A DNA stretch of 64,000 nt from Chitinophagales bacterium. Lineage in GTDB: Bacteria > Bacteroidota > Bacteroidia > Chitinophagales > Saprospiraceae. The first letter of the stretch is position 1; the number at the start of each line of letters is the position of its first letter. Made by a program: the position numbers and the translations under genes. The stretch covers positions 58,236-122,235 of the forward strand of contig JAAFJY010000025.1 of assembly GCA_013299105.1 (NCBI GenBank), in the 5' to 3' direction. Below, in pieces: positions 27,005 to 36,768 of the stretch. The notes beneath the pieces are model-generated. The model ran no database searches, was not told the origin of the DNA, and saw only the letters and a list, made by a program, of their open reading frames with translations.

Positions 27005-28528
27005 TCAGCGGTCAACCTTTCCTTTGAACCTTACCTCGTAAAGGTCTTGCCTTCGGTTTTTGAGCAATTGTGCCGACCCAAATTCGTGCAGTTCTTTCAA
27101 CATTTCGAGGTCGATATCGGCTACTACCGTCATTTCATTGTTGGGCGTAGCCTCGGCTCTCACCCCATCGCTAGGGAAAGCAAAGTCGGAAGGGGTGAAA
27201 ATCGCCGATTGAGCGTAAGAAATGTCCATGTTATTGACCTTCGGCAAATTGCCTACACAGCCCGCGATGGCCACGTAACATTCATTTTCGATGGCCCTGG
27301 CCTGCGCGCAAACGCGAATGCGGGTATAATCGTTGTGGGTTTCGGCCAAGAAAGGCACAAAAAGGATTTGTACACCCTCTTTGGCATAGTAACGGGCGAT
27401 TTCTGGAAAACACACATCATAATCGATCAAGATGCCAATGCGGCCCGAATCGGTATCAAGAATCCGCACTTTGCCTGCTCCGCTCATGCCCCAAGCACTT
27501 ACTTCTGAGGGGAAAGGATGCACCTTAAAGAGGCTGTCCCAAGTTCCGTCTCGTCTGCACAAGTAGCTCACACTCAACAACATTCCATTTTCCAGGATCG
27601 GCATACTGCCCGTGATGATGTTGATGTTGTAGGCCATCGCCATTTCAATGAACTTCTGCAAGAGGGGCTCAGTATGTTTGGCCAACTCACGGATGGCTTT
27701 GGCCTCACCGAGGTGGTTGAACTCGGCCAGCAGGGGTGCGTTGAACATGGCTGGAAAGAGGATAAAATCGGACTTGAGGTCGCTGATGGCGTCCACGAAG
27801 TATTCGACTTGTTCTACCAGAGCATCAATGTTATCGAACAAACGCATTTGCCATTGCACCAGGCCCAGGCGTACTACAGGCTTTGGTACATTGATCAGTT
27901 GCTCTTTCTCGACATAATAAATGTTGTTCCATTCCAAGAGGGTGGCGAATTCTTTCGATTCTGTATCACCAGGCAAGTAGCGGTTCAGGATTTTTTTGAC
28001 GTGAAAACCGTTCGACATCTGGAAGGTCAAAGTGGGGTCGTATATTTCCTTGAGTTTGACCTGTTCGAGGTATTGGCGGGGTGTGAGTTTATCGGCAAAG
28101 TTTTTGTAATTGGGAATGCGCCCTCCAGCGATGATAGCCCTTAGGTTGAGGTTTTCACAGAGTTCTTTGCGGGCATCATACAAACGGCGCCCCAAGCGCA
28201 AGCCCCTTGAATCGGGATGGACAAACATCTCGATGCCATATAACACATCGCCCTCATCATCGTGGGTACTAAAGGTGTAGTTGCCTGTAATTTCCTGGAA
28301 AGTGTGGTCATCACCGTAAGTACGGTAGTTGACAATAATCGACAAGGCTGAAGCCATGACCTTGCCATCCAGCAATACACACAATTGACCTTCCGGGAAA
28401 ATTTCAAGCAGGGCTTTGATGTCTTCTTCTTGCCAATAGTCGCCCCCGATGCCTGCGTAGGCCTCGATCATGGCATCTTTTAGCATAAAGTAATCTTCGT
28501 ACCGTAAATTTCTCAGTTCGATTTTCAT
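27005..28528 (-). CDS. GNAT acetyltransferase / carbon-nitrogen hydrolase fusion
   Basis: 507 residues. The N-terminal GNAT fold (about 1-170) has the acetyl-CoA loop HPDSRGLRLGRRLYDARKEL. The C-terminal nitrilase-superfamily domain (about 215-490) has the lysine in SLFKVHPFPSE and the nucleophile in GILIDYDVCFPEIARYYA. The first catalytic block reads FILFPAMFNAPL, with Ala where nitrilases have Glu (FPE), so amidase activity is in doubt. Fusions of this layout are widespread in Bacteroidota; the substrate is unknown. The fold calls are firm. Confidence 0.9.
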   Translation of the reverse strand: MKIELRNLRYEDYFMLKDAMIEAYAGIGGDYWQEEDIKALLEIFPEGQLCVLLDGKVMASALSIIVNYRTYGDDHTFQEITGNYTFSTHDDEGDVLYGIEMFVHPDSRGLRLGRRLYDARKELCENLNLRAIIAGGRIPNYKNFADKLTPRQYLEQVKLKEIYDPTLTFQMSNGFHVKKILNRYLPGDTESKEFATLLEWNNIYYVEKEQLINVPKPVVRLGLVQWQMRLFDNIDALVEQVEYFVDAISDLKSDFILFPAMFNAPLLAEFNHLGEAKAIRELAKHTEPLLQKFIEMAMAYNINIITGSMPILENGMLLSVSYLCRRDGTWDSLFKVHPFPSEVSAWGMSGAGKVRILDTDSGRIGILIDYDVCFPEIARYYAKEGVQILFVPFLAETHNDYTRIRVCAQARAIENECYVAIAGCVGNLPKVNNMDISYAQSAIFTPSDFAFPSDGVRAEATPNNEMTVVADIDLEMLKELHEFGSAQLLKNRRQDLYEVRFKGKVDR

Positions 28529-28606
28529 ACTGCAAAAATACGTAAGAAGCGTGTAAAAATTTAATCTAATGGCCCTTGATTAGGGAGCATTTAGTCTCGT
28601 CGATAA

Positions 28607-29809
28607 CTATCCTGGCATTCCAGCTCTGCAAACGACTCCATTTCCACGGTATTGATACCTGCTACCGGCAGGAAAAAATACCGCTCCTCCACGCCTGATC
28701 TCCAATTCAGCATTCACCACGACTTCGCCTTCCAGCACCAGGTGAATTTCAGGGCCGATTGTTTTTTCGCAAGTAAAAATACTTTGATCAATCAATTCAA
28801 GCACGCTTAGCTCAAAATCTGGGGCAGGGGTTTTGAATACCTTGGCACCATCGGCCTGGAGATCTCCGCTTAAAACATGTGGGGTGATGGGCGCAAAAGA
28901 AAGATGCTCAAGCAAAGTCGGCGCATCAATGAATTTATCGGTCAGGCCTCCACGAAAAACATTGTCGGAATTGGCCATCAACTCCACATTGACCCCCTCT
29001 AGGTAAGCATGCAAGACTCCTGCGTCCTGAAAAATACCTTGCCCTACTGGGATATATACCACATTCATCAGGTAAATCGAAATCACCCCACGGTCGTAGC
29101 GCCCTTCGGCTGGTCGGAAATCGCGCAAGGCTTTGGCCGCCCAATAGTCTTGGCCGTTTTTATCCAGCACCTTTGCTTCCAACTGCGGCAAAAGCCGTTG
29201 GGCCAGCGGTTCTAGCAGCCGATCAACTTCACTTTGAGGCATTTGCATCACCTCCAGGTAAAGGGGCTGGATGTCTTGGTGGGCGAAATATTGGAGTAAT
29301 CCAGTCAGTTCTGGGGTGTTTTCCAGGGATTGAAGGATGGCTTCTGGTTGAGCAAAACCGTGCAGCAGCCAAAAATCGCTCAAAGCCAGCATCATTTCCG
29401 GCTTGTGGTTGTCGTCTTTGAAGTTGCGATTGTGAGCATTAAGGGGGATTTCCCTTGCGTTTTCATCTGCGAATCCTCGCTCGGCCTCGGCCTTGTTGGG
29501 GTGTGCTTGGATAGACAGCATTTTGTCAACATCTAGCACTTTGAACAAAAAAGGCAGTTGACTAGCAAATGTGCTGGCCGTTTTTTCACCCAAAACCAAA
29601 ACAGGATCACGTTTGATCAGTTGGTCCAAATCCTCCTCTAATCCCGCTTGACTCACTTTTGACATGCCACGCGGGTGGGCTCCCATCCAGTATTCGGCGC
29701 AGGGCTGGTCATTGGGTGTTTGGTCCAATAATTCGGGGATAAATTGGTGCCCACCCCATGCATAAGGTTGGATCACACCACTTAAATGGTAGGGAGTGCT
29801 AAAAGACAT
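28607..29809 (-). CDS. manA: mannose-6-phosphate isomerase, class I
   Basis: 400 residues, the usual length for type I PMI. Zinc-site and active-site segments are seen: PFLFKVLDVDKMLSIQAHPNK, HKPEMMLAL and GVLHAYLEGVNVELMANSDN followed by GGLTDKF. It interconverts fructose-6-phosphate and mannose-6-phosphate, feeding GDP-mannose and exopolysaccharide synthesis. It stands between unrelated genes. Confidence 0.94.
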   Translation of the reverse strand: MSFSTPYHLSGVIQPYAWGGHQFIPELLDQTPNDQPCAEYWMGAHPRGMSKVSQAGLEEDLDQLIKRDPVLVLGEKTASTFASQLPFLFKVLDVDKMLSIQAHPNKAEAERGFADENAREIPLNAHNRNFKDDNHKPEMMLALSDFWLLHGFAQPEAILQSLENTPELTGLLQYFAHQDIQPLYLEVMQMPQSEVDRLLEPLAQRLLPQLEAKVLDKNGQDYWAAKALRDFRPAEGRYDRGVISIYLMNVVYIPVGQGIFQDAGVLHAYLEGVNVELMANSDNVFRGGLTDKFIDAPTLLEHLSFAPITPHVLSGDLQADGAKVFKTPAPDFELSVLELIDQSIFTCEKTIGPEIHLVLEGEVVVNAELEIRRGGAVFFPAGSRYQYRGNGVVCRAGMPG

Positions 29810-29846
29810 ATGGTTTGGGTTTGAATGGTAATCATTACTTTTACAG

Positions 29847-30635
29847 CTAGCTCACGAGGTAGTAAGCTGCGGTAGAGACAAAATCCCTGAGGAAAGGAAT
29901 ATTGCTTATGATTGCGCCTTGCTCGCGGGTTTTCCAGCCAAATTTGAGTTGATAAATTGGGTTGAGCAGGTAAATGCGCCTGCGCAAGGTGTGGTAGCCC
30001 TGCTTGATCAAGATGCGCTCAAAGCGCTGGAGTGAAATGCCCGTATCCCAAATTTCTTTGAGGTCTTGGATGCGTTCAGGCGTTTCACCCCCTAGTTTCA
30101 GGATGCCTTGGTAAAGGCTCCAGGGCAAGAGGTGAAACCAAGGTAACTTGGACAAGATTTTGTTGCGGCAAATCTGCTGATGCCCGCCAAAAGGCATGTA
30201 CCAGGGCGGAAAAGCAAAGAAAACCCGGCCACCTGGATTCAAAAACCTCCGTAAGAAGCCCATGAATCGCTCCTGATCGGGGATGTGCTCAATCACGTCT
30301 TTGAGGATGATCAGGTCGAATTTGAATTGCAATTCCCGTTCGGGGTTGATGTCGTAAATGTTGCGTGCGATCAGGCTCAAGCGCCCGGAAGCGATGGCCT
30401 CCGGCATGAATTGCCTGGCCAATTCAATGCGGTATTCCTGCAATTCGATGCCCACACAATCGTGTCCAGCTTCCCAAAAAGCCTTGAGGACTCCCGCTTC
30501 GGCACAACCTATTTCGAGCACTTTGGCGCGAGTTGGCAGGGCTTTTTGTTCCTGTACGTAGGGCAAAATGTGGTTTTTTGCCGTCAGGTATTGGTAGTTG
30601 AAATACCTTTCCTTGTCTTGGTGAAATTCAAACAT
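29847..30635 (-). CDS. class I SAM-dependent methyltransferase
   Basis: 262 residues. Motif I is at about 39-47 (VLEIGCAEAG), with the ribose-binding acid in CVGIELQEYRIELA and motif IV in FDLIILKDVIEHIPDQERF, then LNPGGRVFFAFPPW. It belongs to the methyltransferase-11/23 type, like enzymes acting on quinones, lipids or sugars. The substrate is unknown. It is 37 bp downstream of manA on the same strand but has no obvious link to it. Confidence 0.85.
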   Translation of the reverse strand: MFEFHQDKERYFNYQYLTAKNHILPYVQEQKALPTRAKVLEIGCAEAGVLKAFWEAGHDCVGIELQEYRIELARQFMPEAIASGRLSLIARNIYDINPERELQFKFDLIILKDVIEHIPDQERFMGFLRRFLNPGGRVFFAFPPWYMPFGGHQQICRNKILSKLPWFHLLPWSLYQGILKLGGETPERIQDLKEIWDTGISLQRFERILIKQGYHTLRRRIYLLNPIYQLKFGWKTREQGAIISNIPFLRDFVSTAAYYLVS

Positions 30636-30835
30636 GGTGGTTCATGAGCCTGGCCTGGAGTTGTCCGGGCCATAATTTGGGGGCAAGATACGGAAGGTGG
30701 AGGATAGAGGTCTTGGAAAATAGCAGAAATATGCATGAGCTACGAGGAAAGGTTTTTTAAAATAAAAAGTTGATTAATTTGATTTTTTAAAAATAAAAAT
30801 TAATTTTACACCAGATACCAAATAATACCCTCTAA

Positions 30836-31939
30836 ATGCCTAAAAAACCCTCCAAACCTCACGATGAATTTTTCAAAGCAGCATTTGGCCGTAAGGATGT
30901 TGCCTTGGAATATTTGGAGCAGCTATTACCTGCTGCCATACTTGCAGAATTAGACCTGAGCAAGCTCTCAAAAGTAAATGGATCGTATACGAGCCCAAGT
31001 TTACAAGAATTCTTCTCCGATTTGGTTTATGAATGCCCTTTGAAAAATGCCCACGATTTAACAGTAAGGATCTCTTTGTTGTTTGAGCACAAAAGTAGCG
31101 TACCAACTTATCCGCATTTTCAACTACTGAGATACCTAGTTGAAGCCTGGGAGGATCAAATCAAACAAAAGAAAAGTTTGACTCCCATCATTCCTATCAT
31201 TATTTATCATGGTGAAGAGACATGGAAAGTGCGCAAACTTTCGGAATACTTTGACCCAAAGTTGCCCGCAACTTTATTGCCTTTCATGCCCGATTTCACC
31301 TATTTATTGACAAATGTTGTGGACATGCCAGAACAGTCGATCATGGCACTTCAACGTGGTTTGCTCGTCAATACGCTTTTGATGATGAAGTATATCCATG
31401 ATCCAACTTACATCTGGCAGAATTTGTTGACCATATTTACCAACTTGCAAGATCCTAGTAATGCGCAAGATTTCACCTTAACGATGTTTGCGTATTTGCT
31501 AAAAAACTCCGAACTTGCAGTGGAAGATTTTCACAAGTACATTGAGATTTTGCCAAAGTCTTTAAATGAAGATGCCATGACCACCTACGAAATGATTGAA
31601 AAAAGGGTTGAGTCCAAGTATGACAAGATACTTGCTGAGGAGCGTGAAAAAACAATGGAATCACTTCGTTCTGCAGCAAAGGCCAATAAACGTGCGGAAG
31701 AGGAGCGAATTCGTGCTGAAGAAGAGCGAATTCGTGCTGAAGAAGCCTCTGCCCGGGCAGAGGAAGAGCAGAAAAGGGCGGAAAATGAACGGGTGCGCAT
31801 GATTTTGCGATTGCACAAACTCATGCAATTAGGTCCGACTGAAATCGCCGATATCACTGGGAACGAAATCAGTTATATTGAGGAAGTGTTGAATAAACAA
31901 GAAGAAATCAACACGGATTTTGAACCAACAGACAACTAA
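30836..31939 (+). CDS. Rpn-family PD-(D/E)XK nuclease (transposase-like)
   Basis: 367 residues. The N-terminal domain (about 5-290) is the Rpn/YhgA type: PHDEFFKAAFGRKDVALEYLEQLLP at the start, active-site Asp in FFSDLVYE and ExK in ISLLFEHKS. The C-terminus is a charged coiled coil (about 270-325) containing a direct repeat of the octad EERIRAEE, then a short helical tail with a GPTEIADITG segment. Rpn proteins are DNA endonucleases linked to RecA-independent recombination and, in some cases, to phage defence. They are commonly multicopy in this group. A+T-rich DNA precedes the start. Confidence 0.88.
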   Translation: MPKKPSKPHDEFFKAAFGRKDVALEYLEQLLPAAILAELDLSKLSKVNGSYTSPSLQEFFSDLVYECPLKNAHDLTVRISLLFEHKSSVPTYPHFQLLRYLVEAWEDQIKQKKSLTPIIPIIIYHGEETWKVRKLSEYFDPKLPATLLPFMPDFTYLLTNVVDMPEQSIMALQRGLLVNTLLMMKYIHDPTYIWQNLLTIFTNLQDPSNAQDFTLTMFAYLLKNSELAVEDFHKYIEILPKSLNEDAMTTYEMIEKRVESKYDKILAEEREKTMESLRSAAKANKRAEEERIRAEEERIRAEEASARAEEEQKRAENERVRMILRLHKLMQLGPTEIADITGNEISYIEEVLNKQEEINTDFEPTDN

Positions 31940-31944
31940 CTAAC

Positions 31945-32796
31945 TCAATCCATCCACCCCTCCAAAATCCGATCCAAAGTCTTCAACACTTCTTGGCCTT
32001 TGAGGCTGTGGCCTGCACCTTGAAATTCGTGGAATTGTGCCCCTGACCAAACCGCAGCCAATTTTCTTCCTTCACTTGCCGGAGCAACAGGGTCATTGTC
32101 GGCATACATCATCGCGGTGAGCTTTTTCACTTTATGCGCCATCAATTTGAGGTCAAAACTATCGACGGTAGCATTTTGATACTTTTCTTCAAACCTACGC
32201 TCCAATGCCTCCATCACGCGGTCATTTACGCCGATGATCCGCTGAAAACCCTGAAAAACGATGCGCAAAGTGACTGGTGAAGCCATGATAACCAGGCCCT
32301 TCACCCAGTCAGCGGCATGGTCAGCCAGGTAATACACTGCAGCCATGCCTCCTGCCGAATGCCCCAGGATAAAGTCGGGTCGGTACTTTTCTGAAACTAC
32401 CCCAATGGCTTTCGCATACAAAACTGCATCAAAACGCTTGCTTCCAGATGCCCCATGCGCAGGCGCATCCAAAGCCACAATACGGTAATGTTTTTTGCGC
32501 AAACGATGGATTATACTGGTCCAACGAACAGTATTGCTTTCCCAGCCATGCGCCAAAAGCACACAAGGGCCCGTCCCTTCCCAAAGGTAAGTTTGGATTG
32601 GGATTTCACCACTCATCAACACTTCTCGTTGAGCTTTGGATAAGAACTCCTCGTCAGTAGGCCGCAAGCGCCCCCGACGAGGAGTTCGGAAGAAGTCTAA
32701 GGCAAGTTTCCCCGCCGCCAAAGGGGCAAAACGGGCTTGAATATTCCAGATGGTGCGCAGGGCCAGGAGGGCTCCTTTTGCAAAAAAACGATTCAT
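31945..32796 (-). CDS. alpha/beta hydrolase
   Basis: 283 residues. Features are LLAHGWESNTVRW (oxyanion loop), ALDAPAHGASGSKRFD, nucleophile elbow GHSAGG, Asp in MYADNDPVAPASEG and a final GAGHSLKG with the His. The triad is complete. It converges with the Rpn gene (5 bp between) and lies 5 bp after the secreted protease gene on the same strand. The substrate is unknown. Confidence 0.87.
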   Translation of the reverse strand: MNRFFAKGALLALRTIWNIQARFAPLAAGKLALDFFRTPRRGRLRPTDEEFLSKAQREVLMSGEIPIQTYLWEGTGPCVLLAHGWESNTVRWTSIIHRLRKKHYRIVALDAPAHGASGSKRFDAVLYAKAIGVVSEKYRPDFILGHSAGGMAAVYYLADHAADWVKGLVIMASPVTLRIVFQGFQRIIGVNDRVMEALERRFEEKYQNATVDSFDLKLMAHKVKKLTAMMYADNDPVAPASEGRKLAAVWSGAQFHEFQGAGHSLKGQEVLKTLDRILEGWMD

Positions 32797-32801
32797 TCTT
32801 A

Positions 32802-34736
32802 CTAAAACTGAGTGTCCACACTGCCGTTGGCGTCGCCGAATTTGATGCCAATGAAGTCAAAATTACGGCGATCGGTGCTGAAATTATTGACGTTGTACAC
32901 ACCAGTCTTCAAGCCACCAAATGGATTCTGCGAGTCCACGAAGCTGTCATTGGCAGGTACAAACAACCATACTGGTGCGGCCAATACACGATCAATATTC
33001 AGGATCAATTTGCGCAATGCAATTAGATCTGCCGTAGAAATAGAACCAGAATTGTTGGCATCGGCGGCCAACATATGGAAAGGTGATTTGAAAGGCTCAA
33101 TGTTCAAAATATGCTTTTGAATCCGGATCAAATCTCCAGTCGAAACCCCATTGAGGTAATTGTCGCTTTTGGTGACAGTTACTTCGTAATTATCGCCGAA
33201 AGGAATGTTGTCAATGATGTAGTAGCCTTCCACATCGGTCACAGTACTGACCACAAAACCATTGTTACCTACAATTCTGACCCTTGCCCTGGAAATTGCG
33301 ATTCCATCATCGGTTTCAACAATGCCCGAAACACTGCCTCCACCCTTGCCAGGGTTTTCGATCCCGCGCAAAGATTCTACCCCTTTACCATCAGGATCCA
33401 ACCAATCTTTGAGGCGAGTGCTTGGGCTGTCGCCTGCATCCCAACCTAAGTCGAAACGGGCAAAAAAACCAATGGCCCCGATGCAAGTGTCCCGCCCGCC
33501 ATGCAATTGGCCGATGAATTGTTTTTTCTCATTCAGCAAAGGGCCCCCAGAAGAACCCACATCAAAATTACCAGTGTCAAACGTGAAGCGGTAGTGGTGC
33601 TCTGGTGGCGTCTGCAAGTCATTGTTCCACTGGATAGCATTTACATTGACCTTCACTTCATCCTTGTCCAGCGAAACCTTTTTGATATCGCCGCGTGGGT
33701 GGTGGATGTGCGAGGCACTTTTAGCCAGGCCCTTGGCCCGATTCCAACCCAAGTAATAGGCCCCGAAGGATTGCGGTACTGGCGAAGTCAACTCTAGCAG
33801 CAAGAAATCATTCATTTGCCGCCCAGCCAGCATTTTGGCACCGATGATAGAGCGAGGAACGGGTTCTTTTTTGGGGTTTTCGCAGCCAGTTGTTTCATAG
33901 CCAAAGTCAAAACGCCAAAGGTTGTACAAGGGCTTGTAGCCATCCATGCAATGAAAAGCTGTGATCATCAAAGGGCGACCATCTTCGCGGGTGTTATTGA
34001 CCAAGCTGCCCGTGCAAACGCCTGTCCCTTCTTCTACCACAACCACAATGCGGCAAACGGCCCTTTTGACCGTATCCAGCCCCTTCCCCTCACTGCAATT
34101 GATGTTGATGTTGCAAGCATCTGAGCTGCCAAAACCCAGGGTTTCGGTCAGCATCGAAGCCTCTTTATAACGCTGTTGGTCGTACACGTGATCCACTCGA
34201 AAGAGGTGCAAACGCCCCTGGCGGTTCATTTCAGCAGGTTCGTGGTATTCAAGCCAGGCACTTGCCCCGTTCAAAGGACCAATCATGTATGCACCTCCAA
34301 CTGGATTGTCCAAACCAGTATAGGTGCGCAGCAGGTCGCCGTTTTGAGCCGAATAAAGCTTCAATTCAGCCCCTGGTGGGAGGTAAAATTGGTCAAAAAA
34401 CAAAACCAAGCCTAAGGCCGAAGGTGAGTTAACCACCGCTCGCCATACACTTGAACCGTCATTGAGTGCGGTCCAATATCCTGAGTTGTCAAGGTGAAAA
34501 TCGGCGTGAATAGGCGCAGCAAAACGATTGCCAGGCTTCACAAGGTCTTCTTGTAGGATTTTTTCGAGTGGAAATTTAGCCAATTTTTCAGCCTTGATTT
34601 TTGCCCAATCACCAGGGCCAAATGGCTGGCTTTGTGCAGCAGGCTTTTGGAGCAGGGTTCCCGCATCTTGTGCGAGCATTTGACCTGTGCCCAATAGACA
34701 CAAGTACAGTAAACCTTGTAAAAATTTAACCCTCAT
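32802..34736 (-). CDS. secreted trypsin-like serine protease with dockerin-like module
   Basis: 644 residues, signal peptide to about residue 22. After a beta-rich propeptide-like region (about 75-185) comes a chymotrypsin/lysyl-endopeptidase-like domain: His262 (AFHCMDG), Asp310 (MNDFLLLEL), Ser396 (GSSGGPLL), with several cysteine pairs. Then follows a carboxypeptidase-regulatory-like sandwich (about 466-525) and a dockerin type I pair of Ca-binding helices (about 530-585, ADANNSGSISTADLIALRK). The final segment contains GDANGS. It is an exported protease; the dockerin-like part is common in Saprospiria secreted proteins and does not by itself prove a cellulosome. Confidence 0.9.
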   Translation of the reverse strand: MRVKFLQGLLYLCLLGTGQMLAQDAGTLLQKPAAQSQPFGPGDWAKIKAEKLAKFPLEKILQEDLVKPGNRFAAPIHADFHLDNSGYWTALNDGSSVWRAVVNSPSALGLVLFFDQFYLPPGAELKLYSAQNGDLLRTYTGLDNPVGGAYMIGPLNGASAWLEYHEPAEMNRQGRLHLFRVDHVYDQQRYKEASMLTETLGFGSSDACNININCSEGKGLDTVKRAVCRIVVVVEEGTGVCTGSLVNNTREDGRPLMITAFHCMDGYKPLYNLWRFDFGYETTGCENPKKEPVPRSIIGAKMLAGRQMNDFLLLELTSPVPQSFGAYYLGWNRAKGLAKSASHIHHPRGDIKKVSLDKDEVKVNVNAIQWNNDLQTPPEHHYRFTFDTGNFDVGSSGGPLLNEKKQFIGQLHGGRDTCIGAIGFFARFDLGWDAGDSPSTRLKDWLDPDGKGVESLRGIENPGKGGGSVSGIVETDDGIAISRARVRIVGNNGFVVSTVTDVEGYYIIDNIPFGDNYEVTVTKSDNYLNGVSTGDLIRIQKHILNIEPFKSPFHMLAADANNSGSISTADLIALRKLILNIDRVLAAPVWLFVPANDSFVDSQNPFGGLKTGVYNVNNFSTDRRNFDFIGIKFGDANGSVDTQF

Positions 34737-34913
34737 CGGTATTTAAGTTTGGGATTATAACACCACTTACCAGCAAAAAACAACAACGCTGGAAAGCATT
34801 TCACTCACAATTCCAAAGGCCAAAAAGCCTTGACTGATCATGACACTAGTTCGGGGGCCGGTTTTGGGGATATTGGACAAGAGCAAAAAATATTCAGACC
34901 ACAAATCTACAAA

Positions 34914-36041
34914 TTATTGCGCAGCAACGGGCACTTTGTTCACTTTGACCTCAAATTTACGAGCCACTGGCACCATTTTTTCCTCCAAGTACTCTTCCTG
35001 GCGGTAAGTTTTTACCAATGCAATCGCTATCATTTTGACGTTTACATCGAGTGCATCAATATAATTGTCGTTGCTGAATTCAAAAGTAACGCTGCCTTGG
35101 GTGTAGATGTTTTGGCGGGCAAAAGCAGAAATTCCATCTCCTTGGTCCAGTATTTTGTCTTTGACTACAATCTTGTATTTAACATTGTCGCCACTTTTGG
35201 GGGTAATGAAAAAACTCACGCCATCCAGTGCCAAAGAAGCCAAAGCTCCATACGGACCACCAAGATAACCCAATTTAGATGCCGTACCAACTGCACTTTT
35301 GGCCAGTCCAGCCACGCGATTGGCTTCGCTGTATTGCTTTCCTGCCTCGGTACCCGTACCAATCCAATATGACCAGGCAATTACTTCATAACTACGGTCT
35401 TTTTCGTAATTATTGGCCGGCAAAGTTACTTGTACTTTGCTGCTGGCATTGTTGTTCACATTGGTTCGAGAATGGATGCGCTCGGTTTTATCCACCAAAC
35501 TCACCAGTGCCGTGTCGGTTCGCGCCAAAACCCGGCGCGTTTGTTTCACCATTTGTTTCTCAAACTTGGTGTCGTTGCTCTGATAAATGGTATCGAAACG
35601 CTCAACCCAACGAACAGCCGTTACAAAACTCTTGGTCTTATCAGAAACTGGTATCCGTTGAATTTTCACCTTGATCGTGCGATCCTTTTTGACGTCACTG
35701 CTGAACCGGAAGCGATAAACGCCTTTTTGCACCACTTCCAGCCTTTTATCCTTGACCTGAGCCGTATTTTGCTCTTTGAACTTGAGATTGCCTGGCAGTT
35801 CGCTGATCTCAACTTCACTTAGTGTTGCACCATTTATTTCATTAAAATTGAAAATGAGCTTGTCGCCCGCAGCAAAGGCATAAAATAATTCTTGCGGTTC
35901 CCTGCCGTTGAGCGTAATGCTCAAATCACACACTTCCAGCGGGATTGGAGTAGCAGGAGTAGCGGGCTTGCTGGCTGGTTTTTGAGCACCTAAGCCATTT
36001 GCCAAAGCGCTAAAAACAAAGGTCAAGAGCAAAAATCTCAT
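34914..36041 (-). CDS. secreted protein of unknown function
   Basis: 375 residues. A signal peptide (MRFLLLTFVFSALANGLGAQ) is followed by a Pro/Ala-rich linker (KPASKPATPATPIP). The domain after it looks beta-rich, with a repeated pattern of charged strands (about 40-140). A hydrophobic Ala/Gly segment (about 245-280) could be a helical hairpin or membrane-interacting region. No catalytic motif is evident and I do not recognise the family. It is likely periplasmic or surface-located, followed by the protease gene and preceded by a lipoprotein gene on the same strand. Confidence 0.7.
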   Translation of the reverse strand: MRFLLLTFVFSALANGLGAQKPASKPATPATPIPLEVCDLSITLNGREPQELFYAFAAGDKLIFNFNEINGATLSEVEISELPGNLKFKEQNTAQVKDKRLEVVQKGVYRFRFSSDVKKDRTIKVKIQRIPVSDKTKSFVTAVRWVERFDTIYQSNDTKFEKQMVKQTRRVLARTDTALVSLVDKTERIHSRTNVNNNASSKVQVTLPANNYEKDRSYEVIAWSYWIGTGTEAGKQYSEANRVAGLAKSAVGTASKLGYLGGPYGALASLALDGVSFFITPKSGDNVKYKIVVKDKILDQGDGISAFARQNIYTQGSVTFEFSNDNYIDALDVNVKMIAIALVKTYRQEEYLEEKMVPVARKFEVKVNKVPVAAQ

Positions 36042-36091
36042 TTAAGGCGTTGTTTTTCAGGGTTAAAGGTATACAATTTGAGCAAAAATCC

Positions 36092-36670
36092 CTATTTGGC
36101 CTGCTTTACCTTACCCATCGTATATTCCATGTATTTGCCAAAAACTGTTTTGACGCCCATGCGGTAATCATTCTCCCCTTCAGTACGGTATTTTTTGGCT
36201 TCTGCTTGTTCAAGGGCGTCAGGAGAAGCACCTTCGCGGGTTTCTGCCGCCAACAAGTCTTTGCGACCGTAATAAAAACGGTGCTCAGTGAACCCTTCTT
36301 TGCCCAAAATCTGCTCGCGCAGGAAAACCGGGCGCTCATCTACCAAGTAAAACCAGGCCTCTTGAACGGGAGTTTTGGTATGCAAAATTAGGTTTCTGCC
36401 CTGACTGCTGAGAACACTTACCTCGGTCATAAATTCTGGTACTTCGCGTACAAACAACGGCCCTTTTTTCTGCAAAGTATCCATCATGCCATCTATTTCA
36501 GCTACTACTTTTTTCACCCCAGCGATATCATTAGGACCAGTACTGATTTCAGTGTCCGGCATCAGGGGATCATTAGGCTGAATGGCCTTTGAGCCTTTTT
36601 CTTTTTGCTCAGATTTGCAAGCACTCAAGGCCAACACCAGGCCCAAAAACAAAAAATACAAATTCTTCAC
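36092..36670 (-). CDS. putative lipoprotein of unknown function
   Basis: 192 residues from a GTG at 36670 (VKNLYFLFLGLVLALSACKSE), chosen because it places the lipobox LSAC correctly; the ATG at 36742 would add a hydrophilic leader before the signal. The mature part is soluble and contains EVPEFMTEVSVLSSQGRNL and a C-terminal GENDYRMGVKTVFGKYMEYTMG. No known domain is recognised. It probably forms an operon with the secreted-protein gene 51 bp downstream. Confidence 0.65.
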   Translation of the reverse strand: MKNLYFLFLGLVLALSACKSEQKEKGSKAIQPNDPLMPDTEISTGPNDIAGVKKVVAEIDGMMDTLQKKGPLFVREVPEFMTEVSVLSSQGRNLILHTKTPVQEAWFYLVDERPVFLREQILGKEGFTEHRFYYGRKDLLAAETREGASPDALEQAEAKKYRTEGENDYRMGVKTVFGKYMEYTMGKVKQAK

Positions 36671-36768
36671 GCTGTGTTTGGTTTGAAATTCTACAATGAC
36701 TTTTTGGAACTCAAGTTTTCCGGCTGAAACGCTACATTTCAACCCTTCAACCTTTCAACTAATCTGGG

